A stretch of 64,000 nt of DNA from Nymphalis io (Eukaryota; Arthropoda; Insecta; Lepidoptera; Nymphalidae), in assembly GCF_905147045.1 (NCBI RefSeq), contig NC_065894.1, forward strand, positions 8,097,501-8,161,500, given 5' to 3'. The position numbers and the translations under genes were made by a program. Shown piece by piece: positions 21,705 through 33,968 of this stretch. Positions within the stretch are counted from its first letter, which is position 1, and every line of letters starts with the position of its first letter. The notes under the pieces were generated by a model that made no database searches, was not told the DNA's origin, and saw only the letters and a list, made by a program, of their open reading frames with translations.

Positions 21705-23143
21705 TGTTCTATACCTATGTGTGTAGTAAATATGTTATTGTGTGCTCACAATTCTGTCTATCAATACAGGATTTAAACAACAATTTGTCAATAACCGGTA
21801 TGAATCAATAGCATGAAAAGCGTAGGTTTAACAAATCATAGTTCCTATTACATAGTCGACAGGCGCTGTCCGACGGCATTGCCAATAACAATGCCTAGTT
21901 TATTGCAGTAATTTAATAGACGAGAGAATTCAGACGGAATATTTTATTGTTGTGATGAATTGTTCAAAAAAGTATTGATAATATTTTAGTATACATTTAG
22001 AAAAAAAGTATGTCAAGGGAATGCGATTATTTTTTATTGAATAGCTGTTTTAAATATATGTAATATAATAATAATTGATAAAATATTTCAATTAATGTTT
22101 CTGAATAGATTTTTTAACAATGTTAGCAACGTTGTAATAAACAACTGTTTTTTTTTTTTAATTTATTCATTAGTCTCTTACTCCTAGTTAATGAAAACTC
22201 TATTATATGCTACAATTATAATAGAACAAAACAAGAATATGGTTACTTTATATTAATTAAAAAACTCATGGAATACTATTATTCTACATAACAAACATCA
22301 TAAGATTTTGTGACTAGCTTATTAACACAGACCAATGCCTTATGAAACAAATATTTGCAAAATCACCTCAGGCTACTTCTGGGCAGCCGTCTCAAGTCTC
22401 AACTGAGGATGTGATCTGAATGTAAATGTTCACTAAAACAATATCATGCATTACCGTAAAACTGACTTTATACGTATGTCTCGCATGAAATCCGTCCAAA
22501 ACGGAGATTTTTCGAATAAAAATCTAAGAAAATCGTCTCGACACGCCATCACATTATGCGACCGATGTAAATTATCATAAACGAATAATATCACAGGAAA
22601 GTAAAACAAAGCCTTGCATTGAAGCCTGTACATTTTTTTACCGCGGATTTATATATATTTATATTGGAGATAAAATACATCCAAGGGAGATGCTTTTGAA
22701 AATATAATGATATAACTTTTTTCATAATTGTACTTTTTTTTTAATTTACATGTTTGTTTCGTCATACTATATCATACATTTTTAATCAAGCGTGCATAAG
22801 TGTTAACAATGAAATGTGTTTAAATAGGTATAACCCCATTACATTTTCCATTAAGGCTCATTCACTTTTAATTTTTGACACATAAGTGTAGTTATGAACA
22901 TGTCCCGCCAGAACAACAGAACACGTCTAAAACAGAAGCCAAAAGTTCGGAACAAAGCATTATGAATAATGAAATACGCCCTATAAAGCATCGTCGCACC
23001 CCACGCCGGGCACAACCGAGCCTACGTACTCAAAATTTGCGGTAAAATCCTCAGTAGGGTGTCGCGAGTAAAAAACGGGAGCGCAAAGTGTTTTTTACGG
23101 CTTAAATACGAGTTTATTAAAATATTTAAAGCGTAACTTTAGC

Positions 23144-23154
23144 GGGAATTTCCC
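23144..23154. promoter_or_regulatory. Rel/Dorsal (kappa-B) site-like palindrome
   Basis: GGGAATTTCCC fits the kappa-B consensus GGGRNNYYCC and lies in a non-repetitive GC-richer patch. One 11-mer is weak evidence; binding is an inference. Confidence 0.3.
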
Positions 23155-23439
23155 AAAAGACACTCGGAAAGGTCTTCCGGCCCTCTGATATGGAAGTTTT
23201 AGTGATTTCGTGTGGAAATGATAAATTAAAAGTTCCGAGTAACCATCGTCAGCAAGAGTTGCTTTAACGAGATTCTTTTTGCGATCCTTGTGGAGTGTTT
23301 AAGAGTTTATTTTTTTCCAACCAGACTATTTTATATTTATTTTCTATTTGTATAAAATTTAAGTGTATTTTATTGTATAATTTTATTTCACTTTTACGTA
23401 AAAGTAAAATTAAGTAAAGTAACATTTTATTAATAACCA

Positions 23440-23600
23440 ACTGCCGGGCTGTACACGTACACTGCTCCTCACGTACAGGTTTTCTTACGAGAAAAAAAAC
23501 ATAATAACGAATCAAGCACATGAAGATTAAGTAGTGCTTGTCCGGGATCCTCAATATTCGGTTTAGATTGACGTATTCTAAGCACTGGGTTACTTACTCA
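23440..23600 (-). repeat. Old Metulj fragment
   Basis: Shows degraded blocks: caggttttct, caagcacatgaagatta, agtgcttgtccgggat and aagcactgggtta, in the order of the Metulj 5' half on the minus strand. Confidence 0.6.
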
Positions 23601-24204
23601 TTATCAATTCCCTTTTAAGTTCATATCTCATCTTTTAAGACAATAAATACGAGATTCATTCTCTTAAATATAAAAATATTGAAACGACAATTACTTAATT
23701 AACAAAATAATATTTAAGCATTCTCACTAAATTTTAGTAAAATAATCCCTGCAAATAATAGATTTATAAGAACAAAATAATTTACATAACAGTTTAATAA
23801 GAATAAACAAAAGCAAATGATGTAGTAATACTATGTTTTGTTATTTTATATCTTTTGTATTCATTGAAATACTTCAGCTGCGCAATAGTTTTTTAATATT
23901 AAAATGACTACATATTTTCAATAGCGGTATCTGAATCTATGTTATGATATTTTTTCGTTATTAAAAGCGAAGCAACAATGCTTGTATTGTAACTGAGGCC
24001 TTTTGTGGTTTTGTGCCACGTCTATCTAGGTACGGTGTGCATTTAGTTCTTAAAACCACCCTCCCACCCCACTCAGTAGTTGGAAACGTGATGTGACAGC
24101 TTTATCGATAACGATAATATTGTTATTATAACAAAAGCGTTTATTGTTGTATAGTTAATATAAAATTTTCAAACATTTGCCGTCAGTGCGGAATTTATTG
24201 TAGC

Positions 24205-24420
24205 TCATAAGGCAGTGCGCAAATAGAGACGCACTATTCTGCCACTCATATAGACTAATGTGATTGGAGAGATTTGCGCAGAACTTCGGCTTTTCGTGCC
24301 TTTCCGATCTGCTGTTAAGTGCTGTTAAGATATCAATATATGTTAAACTAACAAGTTTTTTGATGGTCCAAGCCGGGATTTGAATCTCAGACCCGGACGC
24401 GACCAGATCTATGAACTTAT
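24205..24420 (-). repeat. Old SINE-B copy
   Basis: Blocks gtgcgcaaatagagacgcac, gcgcagaacttcggcttttc and cgtgcctttccgatct are collinear with SINE-B on the minus strand. They are followed by the head region with ccaagccgggatttgaatct and agacccggacgcg. Strongly diverged and with indels. Confidence 0.6.
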
Positions 24421-27400
24421 AATTTGGCTATAACAAGACTAACGATGTTCACACAAATACAAGTTACATACTGTAGCGAAGCTTTCATATATAGTTTTGA
24501 AAATTATAACTAGACGAAAATAATTATTAAAAATTAATACAATCCTATTCCTATTCGGAATCGACATTAAGATTAATTCCTTGATCGATAATAGTTCTAA
24601 TCTATAATCACATGTATGTATAAAAAATAACCTTATTTTTTAAATTAACTTTGTCAGAACATCACTAGTTGACAGTACTTTTGAGTGATTGCGAGTGAAC
24701 TCCACAAACAATGCCTGCAGAGTCAATCTCTGCACTGCGTAGGCATATCGGAATATTGTTTGGCTTTGCTTACAATGTTTATACCGAATAGGCTTTCAAA
24801 CAAATCGATGAAAACCGTTCTGGTTAAAGCCGACACGTCCATGTTTTCGAGTTTCATAATAAAAGCAAGAGTAACGCATGTCGCCATTTAAAAAAAACTG
24901 ACTAAATGCTCCAAATAAATAAAAAAAACGACTGTTGGATTACTCGAAATAGGGATGTTGTGACAATTTCTGTTCTTTCATATTACTGTAAACTACGGTT
25001 TCTACTCCCATATACTTTGTTGATCAGAAAAAGTATTTATAACCATCTCAGAATAACTTATTCGTCGAATAACAAATGATACATACATATATAAATGTTT
25101 CATCAAGAAAGCATTAGAGTCGCTGCAGTGTTCGTTGATTTTTTGCTGGCTAGGGGAGAAGAGTAGGCAATAATTATTTCCAAATTAACCGGGCTAGGGT
25201 AACCGCCGGCTGCGCTAAATTAAATCGAACGACAGCATAGGATGGACAACGACCGGACCGTTTACCCTGCGTAATGGCGTCATCAAAATCTACGGCAAAA
25301 ATGTGTTGCGAATGGCAGCCCAAGAGCCGTTATATCACTTAATGTTGATATATTTCGTGACGATGGCACTTATTGGAATGATACATTTATTAAATATTTA
25401 AAATTTTAAGTCGAATATAAAATAAAAATTACAGACGACTTTATTTTAATTACTTTGTGAAATAGAATTTGCTTTTAAAGTATTTATTAGTCTATAATAG
25501 TTTAAAATTCTATAATTACGTATAACATACATATAAACTCTAATTTCTTAAAACCTCATTTATTTAGCCATAAGACAGCCATAAAATAAACAATCGAAAA
25601 CGTTTTTTCAGTCAATTGAATAAAACATATAACGATAAAATAAGAGTTACAATGTGCGATTACAATACGCAAGCTAATTAAAAGAAAATTTTCGACAGTA
25701 TTCTTTTATATAAGAATGAATGTTCTAGAATATAAATGCCAGTACCAATAAAACAGTTTATATTATCTGTCCCCGCAAAACCGCCAAGTAAAGTGTTGCT
25801 GTTACGTAAGACGAAGACAACAAAGTAATAACTATAACAATATCGTTTCGTCTACGTCTTCGCGTTCATTGGTTGACTTTCTGCTAGATTTTGAATATTA
25901 CAGCATTTTATTATTTTCGTTTTGTATTTATCGACAATAGTCCATATTTCGTTTTGTTAGAATGCATATTTGTATCTGTCTATTAATTATATTAACACGA
26001 GCAGGTATAATACGGTTTAGTTGGCTGGAGATTTCGGAATTCCAGAATGTCGTGAGCATTAATTAAAATTGTTTTAATGGAATGTGTTCTAATTTCTGTT
26101 GTTTTTTTAATCAAAGTCAAGTTTAGTCAAGTAGGCTTTTAAAAACACTTGTGAATTGTAATGTAATTAAAGTTAAAGTTTCTATGGGTATGGAATGTAG
26201 ATTCTAAGATGAACTGGCAAAATAATAAAGTTTCTTTTTTCTGACAATTAAATCAATCTAAAAAAAATATCAAGTAAATTGGCAAACTAAAATTTGAAAT
26301 AACTTAAAATATAGCACAGATCTGATAGTCTTATTATAATTATTAAATTAATACTACAGTTAGATAAATTTTTTGCAATAAATTAATACAAATGTATATT
26401 TACATTCTATGATAGACTTATCAATTTCTTTATATGCTTTTAAGCGTTCGAAACGATACGTTTCATTTTTTCCTAGAAAAAGTGAAATAAAATGTCATAT
26501 TCTAAATACTAAAATCCTGGAACAGTAATAAATAAAACACGATTATTCTTATTACTTTTTATCGTGGTGACTTTGTTCCTACCATTCCTATGAGGAAAAT
26601 TCAGGGGTATGTTGTCCTTAAAGTAAATTCCAACGTAATCCGTACTCAAAAAGAACCCTCTTTATGAAGTATGGTGTTTGTTTCCCTTCATTTTGTAGGA
26701 ACAGATGCGTCTAAAAATTGTTTATGAGGTTTTATAAAAGTTCTTTTAAGTAAGCGCTTCGTTTTAAGCAGCCTTTTCGTCCGTGTAGAACAAATTACGA
26801 AGAATATAAAGTTTTAAATTTAAAGAACGTTTTCGAGATACATGACAACGTTTAAGTCCCTAGATAATATTTCTTGATAATGGTATTTATAGCTAGATTT
26901 TTTTTCGATAAAGCAACAACCTTCCTGATTTTTATCAAACTTTTGATATTAAAACTGTTTTTTCTTTTAACGTAACTAAAACTACACTCGCGCTCATTTT
27001 GTCGAATTCTAAAATGATTATTTGTTATTGATTATATGTAAGAAGGAATGGCTGACATTTCCATTTGCAATTTTTTTTGACTGACATATCTTGTTTGTAT
27101 ATTTAAGTTCTTGCATTATTCTCATAGAAGTTATTTAAAAAAAAGTCCATACCATGTTTTTTTTAATTTCTGAAAATATTTCGGACAGAAAAAGATATAT
27201 AAACATGATTAAAGAAAAATGTAATAAATATTTTTATTATTATATTCCAGATATTTTTTTAAAATTTTTATTATTTTTTAATTTTATTATTTGTTATTTG
27301 ATTTTATTATTATTATTATTATATTTATTTTTATAAATCTAATTAGACAAAATATCATAAATTGTTAATTCGATGACAGTCGTTCAGTTCTCTTATTTTA

Positions 27401-27439
27401 TATAGGTATGCGTGGTAAAACTATTTTTTTAAACTTTAT
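24421..27439. other. Non-coding stretch with one GC-richer island
   Basis: Positions about 25130-25330 are non-repetitive and richer in G+C, a candidate conserved element. The rest is AT-rich, with an ATT-type microsatellite near 27302-27323. No supported exon. Confidence 0.4.
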
Positions 27440-27456
27440 TACCAAACAATTAACAA

Positions 27457-27760
27457 AAAGTCGAGATGGCCCAGTGGTAAGAACGCTTAAATCTTAACTG
27501 ATGAACGTGGGTTCAAACCCGGGCAAGCACCTCTGAATTTTCATGTGCTTAATTTCTGTTTATAATTCATCTCGAGCTTTTCGGTGAAGGAAAACATCTT
27601 GAGGAAACCTGCATGTGTCTAATTTCATCGAAATTCTGCCACATTTGTATTCCACCAACCCGCATTGGAGTAGCGTGGTGGAATAAGCTCCAAATCTTCT
27701 CCTCAAAAAGGGAGAGGAGGCCTTAGCCCAGCAGTGGGACATTTACAGGCTGTTACTTAC
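27457..27760 (+). repeat. Metulj-type SINE, full length, with target-site duplication
   Basis: Complete from the A box (gatggcccagtggtaag) and B box (GGGTTCAAACCC) to gggacatttacaggctgtta. Flanked by TACCAAACAATTAACAA at 27440-27456 and TACCAAACAATAACAA at 27761-27776, which differ by a single-base indel. The good flanks fix the element's ends. Confidence 0.9.
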
Positions 27761-27776
27761 TACCAAACAATAACAA

Positions 27777-28994
27777 TGACGTCCTGAAACCTATTATATT
27801 TTTATTAAATCAAATACAATATAGAAATATTTAAATTTTAAATATATTAAGTGAAGTACATAAATATTTATGTAATACTAACACTTGTATACAGTTCATG
27901 ATAAATAATAGAAGTAACTGGTTATTGACGTAAAATTTTTTTGCCGCTCTTGTACCTCACATATCTAGTGAGGTATTTGGTTTGGGTTTTTGGTTGAGGT
28001 ATTTATTCATAGTCTATTTTACTCAAACCATAATTTCTGATCAATACTTATCAATAATTCAGCTCTATACGAAGCACTAAGCTCCATAACTCAGAAGATC
28101 TTATGACCGTCGAAACTTCGGTTTCAATTTACTGAGTGCAGTACACTTGGATATTTTATGCTAATGTATCTCATCCTATGTTGTAATAAAATACTGAAAC
28201 TTGAAGCCTCTTACCTTTAGCATAAGTTTGGTTTACCAGCCGACCTGTTTTCCCAGGATATATTCTATTTAACATGATGTATGAATAAGATATTTTTGTA
28301 GAATCACTAACTTAAAATGTTTACTATTTAAAGCGTCAATATTGCAAAATTATGATTGATATGAAAACCCCATTAAAATTTTAACTCTTATCCTTCTCTT
28401 AAACATATATTATCTGAGCTTGTTTACGTTAAAGTGTAATCAATAATTAATATTATATCAATAAAATTCATAAAGGCATTATGTTAGTACATATGTTTGG
28501 AAGTCTAGCATATCGAGGATGAAAATGATAATTTACAGTTATTATTTACAAATAGATGTAACAATTTCTTTCCTTCCTTCATCCTTCATCCTTTTATCAT
28601 TAAAATTTTGGCAACCCTATATGGCTTGTTGCGTTACACAAAATATGTGCCTTTGTTAATGTTCGTATGCTATGAGGCAATGTATTATGATTTATGTTAC
28701 TTTGTGCGATGATTCACAGACAGATAAAATTTTAGAATTGAAATGGATAGAATGAGGTGTCTTTAAAATTAATAAAACAATACTAAAATTGCCTGTGAAA
28801 AAAAATACACTGGTTCAACAATTCATTATTTAAATAAATAAAATATATTTAAAATGTTCGTATATACAAATATTCGCTTTTTCCTCCGTCCTAGTCTTAA
28901 TGTTTCCTTGTCTTAATATGACCTTTCACCATGGTCATGTCAATGCATGGCCAAACTTGGGTTATTTATTATATAGGTACCTTATTTCTGCTAA
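27777..28994. other. AT-rich non-coding stretch
   Basis: No repeat family or exon recognised. Confidence 0.4.
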
Positions 28995-29053
28995 ACACTG
29001 GTTCGCTTACTCTTCAAATTAGACAACAACAACAAAAAATATTAATGTTTGCC
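28995..29053 (-). repeat. Possible old SINE-A fragment
   Basis: The order cactggttcgcttactcttc, then attagacaacaac and aatgtttgcct resembles the middle of SINE-A read on the minus strand (ctcactcacccttcaaaccg and so on). Too diverged to be certain. Confidence 0.35.
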
Positions 29054-29064
29054 TTTAAAATAAC

Positions 29065-29376
29065 GTAACTAAGAGCCGAGATGGCCCAGTGGTAAGAACA
29101 TGTGAATCTTAACCGATGATCGTGGGTTCAAACCCGGGCAAGCACCACTGAATTTTCATGTGCTGAATTTGTGTTTATAATTCATCTCGTGCTTTACGGT
29201 GAAGGAAAACATCGTGAGGAAACCTGCATGTGTCTAATTTCACTGAAATTCTGCCACATGTGTATTCCACCAACCCGCATTGGAGCAGCGTGGTGGAATA
29301 AGCTCCAAACCTTCTCTTCAAAAAGAGGAGAGGAGGCCTTTAGCCCAGCAGTGGGACATTCACAGGCTGTTACGTT
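29065..29376 (+). repeat. Metulj-type SINE, full length, with target-site duplication
   Basis: Intact A and B boxes and the complete tail gggacattcacaggctgtta. A perfect 11-bp duplication, TTTAAAATAAC, lies at 29054-29064 and 29377-29387. Frames on both strands across it are not genes. Confidence 0.9.
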
Positions 29377-29387
29377 TTTAAAATAAC

Positions 29388-31724
29388 AGAAACAAATGAC
29401 TATAGACATGACAAAATATTTCGTTCAAAAGTCATAACTAGAAGAATAAAAATACAAATGTTCGTTTTGAAATGATAATTATATTTCGGCTGAGATTCCG
29501 TACGATCTAGGTTAATAGTATAGGTAGTAAATGAAAGGAATACACATTACAGAGACATTTACAGGGAAATTTAGATGAATGGCTCGTGTTGGTGGTCGTT
29601 AATCGCGTTTAGCGCTTGATGCGTGAAGCTTGTCGCTGACCGCAACGCCTTGGGCAGTGACGTGTTATATATTATGTGTCGTTGTATTTGTAACCGCTTT
29701 AATCGACATGGTTTTACATTTATAGAATACTAAAATCCACTAGGCTTCGTAGGGTTTGTACTTAGTAGGTAAATATAGTCTCGGGCTTTACTTTAGAACT
29801 GTATCGTATGATCAATTCAACCCTTCATTATTTTTCATGTAACTTTATCAATTTAAGCATCTTACGTCCTGGAGCATCATAGGTTGCACAATTATGGAGA
29901 GATATCATTATAACGTTATTATAATTTACCTACATAAAATATTCATAACTTATATTATACCTAAAGCTTCAATCAAACTATCGTTGATCTATGTAATGAA
30001 ACCACAGACAATAATTCTTGAGATTAGGGCATATATAATCAGGACACCAAAATTTAGACTGTGTATAGGTATATATATACATGAAAATTTCGTTTTATCC
30101 TGAAAAACAAATATAATTACGTAAGCTAAAGTCGTTTGCACTGTTGTTATATGTTAGTTAATTGTTGATGAATAAATATTTTACGTGATGAATAAGTATT
30201 TGTACATTTGTTATAATCTATTATTTGTATCTGAATGGTTGCAGAGATATAAAATATGTTTTTAAATGTTTTTGGAATGATTGGTTTGGTTAGTTGGTTG
30301 GCTTGGATTGGTTGTTAATGATTTGGATACATAAATAACTTTTTACAAAAAATATTTATTACAATTTCCTTTCAGTTTTTAAAGCGGCTTTAACTGATGT
30401 TCATACTTTCTTGTAACCTTCGAAATTAAATCTACATAAAATTGTATATATTTACTTACTAGTGTTGTGAAAATTCACAATGTATTTCGTTTTTAAATAT
30501 CCTTTGAAGTTTTTAAAAATAGCTTTACACTAATGAGACTTAATTTAATTAAAATATTTACAGTTTGCTTGCCATTTAACGGGGACATGTTGTATTCTTG
30601 TCATCTTTCCTCGCGGTTATTATTTGTACAGTAGCAGTATATATATAATATAAATGATGTAAATGAATTTCTATATAAAAAAACAGTATTAGCTAGATAA
30701 TTTTTATGTTTTATTATATTTATTATTCACTTAAACAAAACTTCTTCTAACTTTAACGAGCTTTAGATAATTTACCAACCCCATCTCGTTTTGCATTGTA
30801 TATTAATATGTAAGCATGATCGAATAAAGTTTCTACAAGCCTGAACCATTGTAAAGTCAATATAGACAGATTTTGCATTAGATTAGTTGCAGTTGAGCGA
30901 GTCCCCCGGCTAAGTGCATATCCTTGTTTGACATGAGCCTAACTTATTTTACTATTTCCCAACTTGGACTTGTAAAGTCGACTCTACCCTTCCAGACTTT
31001 AGAAGTTGCTTAATTAATTCTGTTTAAGGATATCCTGAATTTATTGTTTTATTTTTAATAGATTTTATTATATGTTTGTAAAAATATGTTAGTGAATTAC
31101 AAAATTTCAAATACATGAACATGTAATTCGTAAATGTTACGTAAATATTCTAAATTTAAGATGGGTGAAAATATAAATTATGCGCTGCATCTTTTGGTAT
31201 TAGTTTAACGAATATTGGTTAAGTATTTTAGGTTAATATTTTTTTCAGTTAGGCATTCCAAAAAACTTCTCATCATTTTCAAATAATAAATAGATGTATA
31301 ACATATTTTTCCAAATTTTTCAATCAATGTTCAAACTATATCCGTCATATTTACAAATATTTACGATAATTTTTATAAACGCACCACCTAACTTGATTAA
31401 AATCCACTTGAATCAAGTATGTACATGTATTATGATTTCTGCTTTTTTGATCGTACAAATGTGAAATACATTTAAATATGCCCGAGGCAACATACAATAT
31501 ATTTTATATATCGGACAAGTGTACAGAGATAGTAGGAAAACTATCTGCATGTTCTAAGTCTACGGGAATGGAGTTGCGGGAACTGCTCGTTAACTATATG
31601 GCGCGTTGTTAAGTGCTTCTAGCTCGAACACTGAAAAACGTATAATATTAATCCTCATTCTTAAATATGTGACTTTTATAAGCATTTTCGTATGTTAAAA
31701 TATGTATTTACATTTCATGTAGGG
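29388..31724. other. Non-coding stretch
   Basis: AT-rich. A GC-richer non-repetitive patch lies at about 29570-29660 and a smaller one near 31555-31625. A cryptic GGTT-rich simple sequence occupies about 30270-30325. No supported exon. Confidence 0.4.
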
Positions 31725-32018
31725 TTTTTTTTTATACAATAGGAAGGTGGACGAGCATATGGGTCACTTGATGGTAAGTTGCCACCAAACGCCCTTAGAC
31801 ATTGGCATTGTAAGAAATGTCAACCATCGCTTATAGCCAATGCGCCACCAACCTTGGGAACTAAGATTTTATGTCCCTTGTGCCTGTAATTACACTGGCT
31901 CACTCACCCTTCAAACCGGAACACAACAATATCAAGTATTGCTGTTTTGCGGTAGAATATCTGATGAGTGGGTGGTACCTACCCAGACGAGCTTGCACAA
32001 AGCCCTACCACCAGTAAA
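31725..32018 (-). repeat. SINE-A, near full length
   Basis: Runs from a 9-base T-run to ctaccaccagtaa. Differences from the 10377 copy are few (gtcacttgatggtaagttgc in the 3' core), so the shared hairpin core is slightly altered here. Confidence 0.9.
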
Positions 32019-32262
32019 CACAACCCCCTTTTTTATCTAAAAAAAAGGGAATAACGGTCTTACGTCTAAGCACACTCGTATACTCCTTCTACCGATATTT
32101 TAAGCTGAATAATATAATATATATCTACATAGATCTTTGTGTTAAAATATCTATTCTACTTTATACTCGTTAGACTAGTTTATGTGTGAATATGTAATAT
32201 AAAATTGTATCATTGTCCATTTTAAGATTTAGGATACAGTCCGTCTCGTTCTCCTTTGTCAG

Positions 32263-32281
32263 CATATATATATATATATAT
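32263..32281. repeat. (TA)n microsatellite
   Basis: A TA tract of about 19 bases just upstream of a Metulj insertion. Confidence 0.75.
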
Positions 32282-32299
32282 TTGTCATATTATGTCTAT

Positions 32300-32612
32300 A
32301 AAAAAAAAAGCTGAGATGTCCCAGTGGTAAGAACGCGTGAATCTTAACCGATGATAGTGGGTTCAAACCCAGGCAAGCACCACTGAATTTTCATGTGCTT
32401 AATTTGTGATTATAATTCATCTCGTGCTTTACGGTGAAGGAAAACATCGTGAGGAAACCTGCATGTGTCCTAATTTCACTGAAATCTGCCACATGTGTAT
32501 TCCACCAACCCGCATTGGAGCAGCGTGGTGGAATAAGCTCCAATACCTTCTCCTCAAAAAGAGGAGAGGAGGCCTTTAGCCCAGCAGTGGGACATTCACA
32601 GGCTGTTACGGT
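32300..32612 (+). repeat. Metulj-type SINE, full length, with target-site duplication
   Basis: The head begins after an A-run (gctgagatgtcccagtgg, one A-box change) and the copy is complete to ggctgttacgg. A perfect 13-bp duplication, ATATTATGTCTAT, lies at 32287-32299 and 32613-32625. Confidence 0.9.
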
Positions 32613-32644
32613 ATATTATGTCTATTAATAGTATCGTCATCTAC

Positions 32645-32878
32645 AACCGGCCTGTGTAAGTCCCACACACTTATCACATATTCTACCGATAATATTTACT
32701 ATTGTTATATTCTGGCTTGAAGTGTTAGTGAGCAAATGTAACTACAGGCACAAGGGACATAACATCTCAGTTCTCATGGTTGTTGGCGCATGTAAGTAGC
32801 GGTTAATATTTCTTATAGCGCCAATGTCTATGGGCTGTGGTACATTTGTCCGTCCGCATACCTATTTTATATAAAAAT
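32645..32878 (+). repeat. Old SINE-A, forward orientation
   Basis: Collinear and diverged: cacttatcacatattctacc, gctacaggcacaagggacat-like and gcgccaatgtctatgggc blocks, ending cgcatacctattttataaaa. The 3' core is partly lost. Confidence 0.7.
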
Positions 32879-33730
32879 ACCTGATCTAAATGTATGTATG
32901 AATATTTTATCCTTTATTGTCTCGACTAACGCACACTTAAATTTTCAATTTACAAAGAAATTTATTTAGAAAAATGTCAAAGAGAATCAGTACTATTTGT
33001 ATTTGATTGTGCTACAATGAAATTCTTTTTTCAATACATGTTTCAGTGTAAGGCGTAAGTAATTGAAATTGTTGTGTTTTTTCTTGTTGCGATAATAGAG
33101 CACTATCACGCCTGTTCTCGTTCGTGGCTTAAAATATTAAAAATGCTGAAATTTTTTTCGTTATTTTTATAATAATTCAGATAATGTCTACACCACAGTT
33201 AAAAGTATAAAATGATGTATTAAATGCTTAAATAAAGCTGTTTATACAAGCCTGGGCGATTCCAACAAATAATTTATTTTATATTAACAATAACAAAGGA
33301 TATAATGGCACTATGCCAAAACGATTCCCTTCCAGTCTTCTTAAGTTAATTAGAGAAAACTGGCGCTTAAGAAAACACATTGTAATATAAAATACACAGC
33401 TTCATTTATACATACTATGTACCTTCTGGAAAACTTTATAATAAGTACTATCTTAGTATTAAGTTATTAAAATGTATTAAACAAAAATAAATATTTACAA
33501 AAAAGAAATAACTCAATGTCATTCAATTCAATTTTCATAAATTCATTTTTAAATGTTTTTTTTGTTTAATAAATGATAATAAAATAATTAGATTGCTTGA
33601 ATAAGTTCAAATCTCATAATATAGCATGAAGCTACAAAATCAATTTATTTAAACATATTATAAAAATATAAGTGGTCTGGCCGATTGTCATCTCTATGGG
33701 GGATTATCATGAGGAATCATGAGATGAGTG

Positions 33731-33885
33731 ATTGCTGTCCCATCGGATTATGAGAGTTGAGGAATAGAGAGTGCACCTGTGTTTGCGCACACACTTGTGC
33801 ACTATAATAAATCCTGCGCAGTTGGCTAATCTCTCTTGAGATTGGCCGCCGTGACCGAAATCAGTCTGGAGGACATTATTATTAA
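33731..33885 (+). repeat. 5'-truncated SINE-B
   Basis: Only the 3' half is present, from attgctgtcccatcgg through the hairpin region to ccgaaatcagtctggaggac. The upstream flank shows no SINE-B sequence. Confidence 0.8.
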
Positions 33886-33889
33886 AAGT

Positions 33890-33968
33890 CCGACACCATT
33901 TAAATTCTGGACCTCGGAATCAGTTGTCTGATTAGGTACTCTAGATTAACTAGACCAACAAATAAGTT
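33890..33968 (-). repeat. Old SINE-B head fragment
   Basis: On the minus strand it reads ttgttggtctagttaatcta and continues to a degraded B box region. It lies tail-to-tail with the 33731 copy and is much more diverged. Confidence 0.5.

Larger units (their letters stand above)
21336..23439. other. Non-coding stretch
   Basis: AT-rich, with a microsatellite and a GC-richer, non-repetitive patch at about 22975-23180 that contains a kappa-B-like palindrome. No exon supported. Confidence 0.4.
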
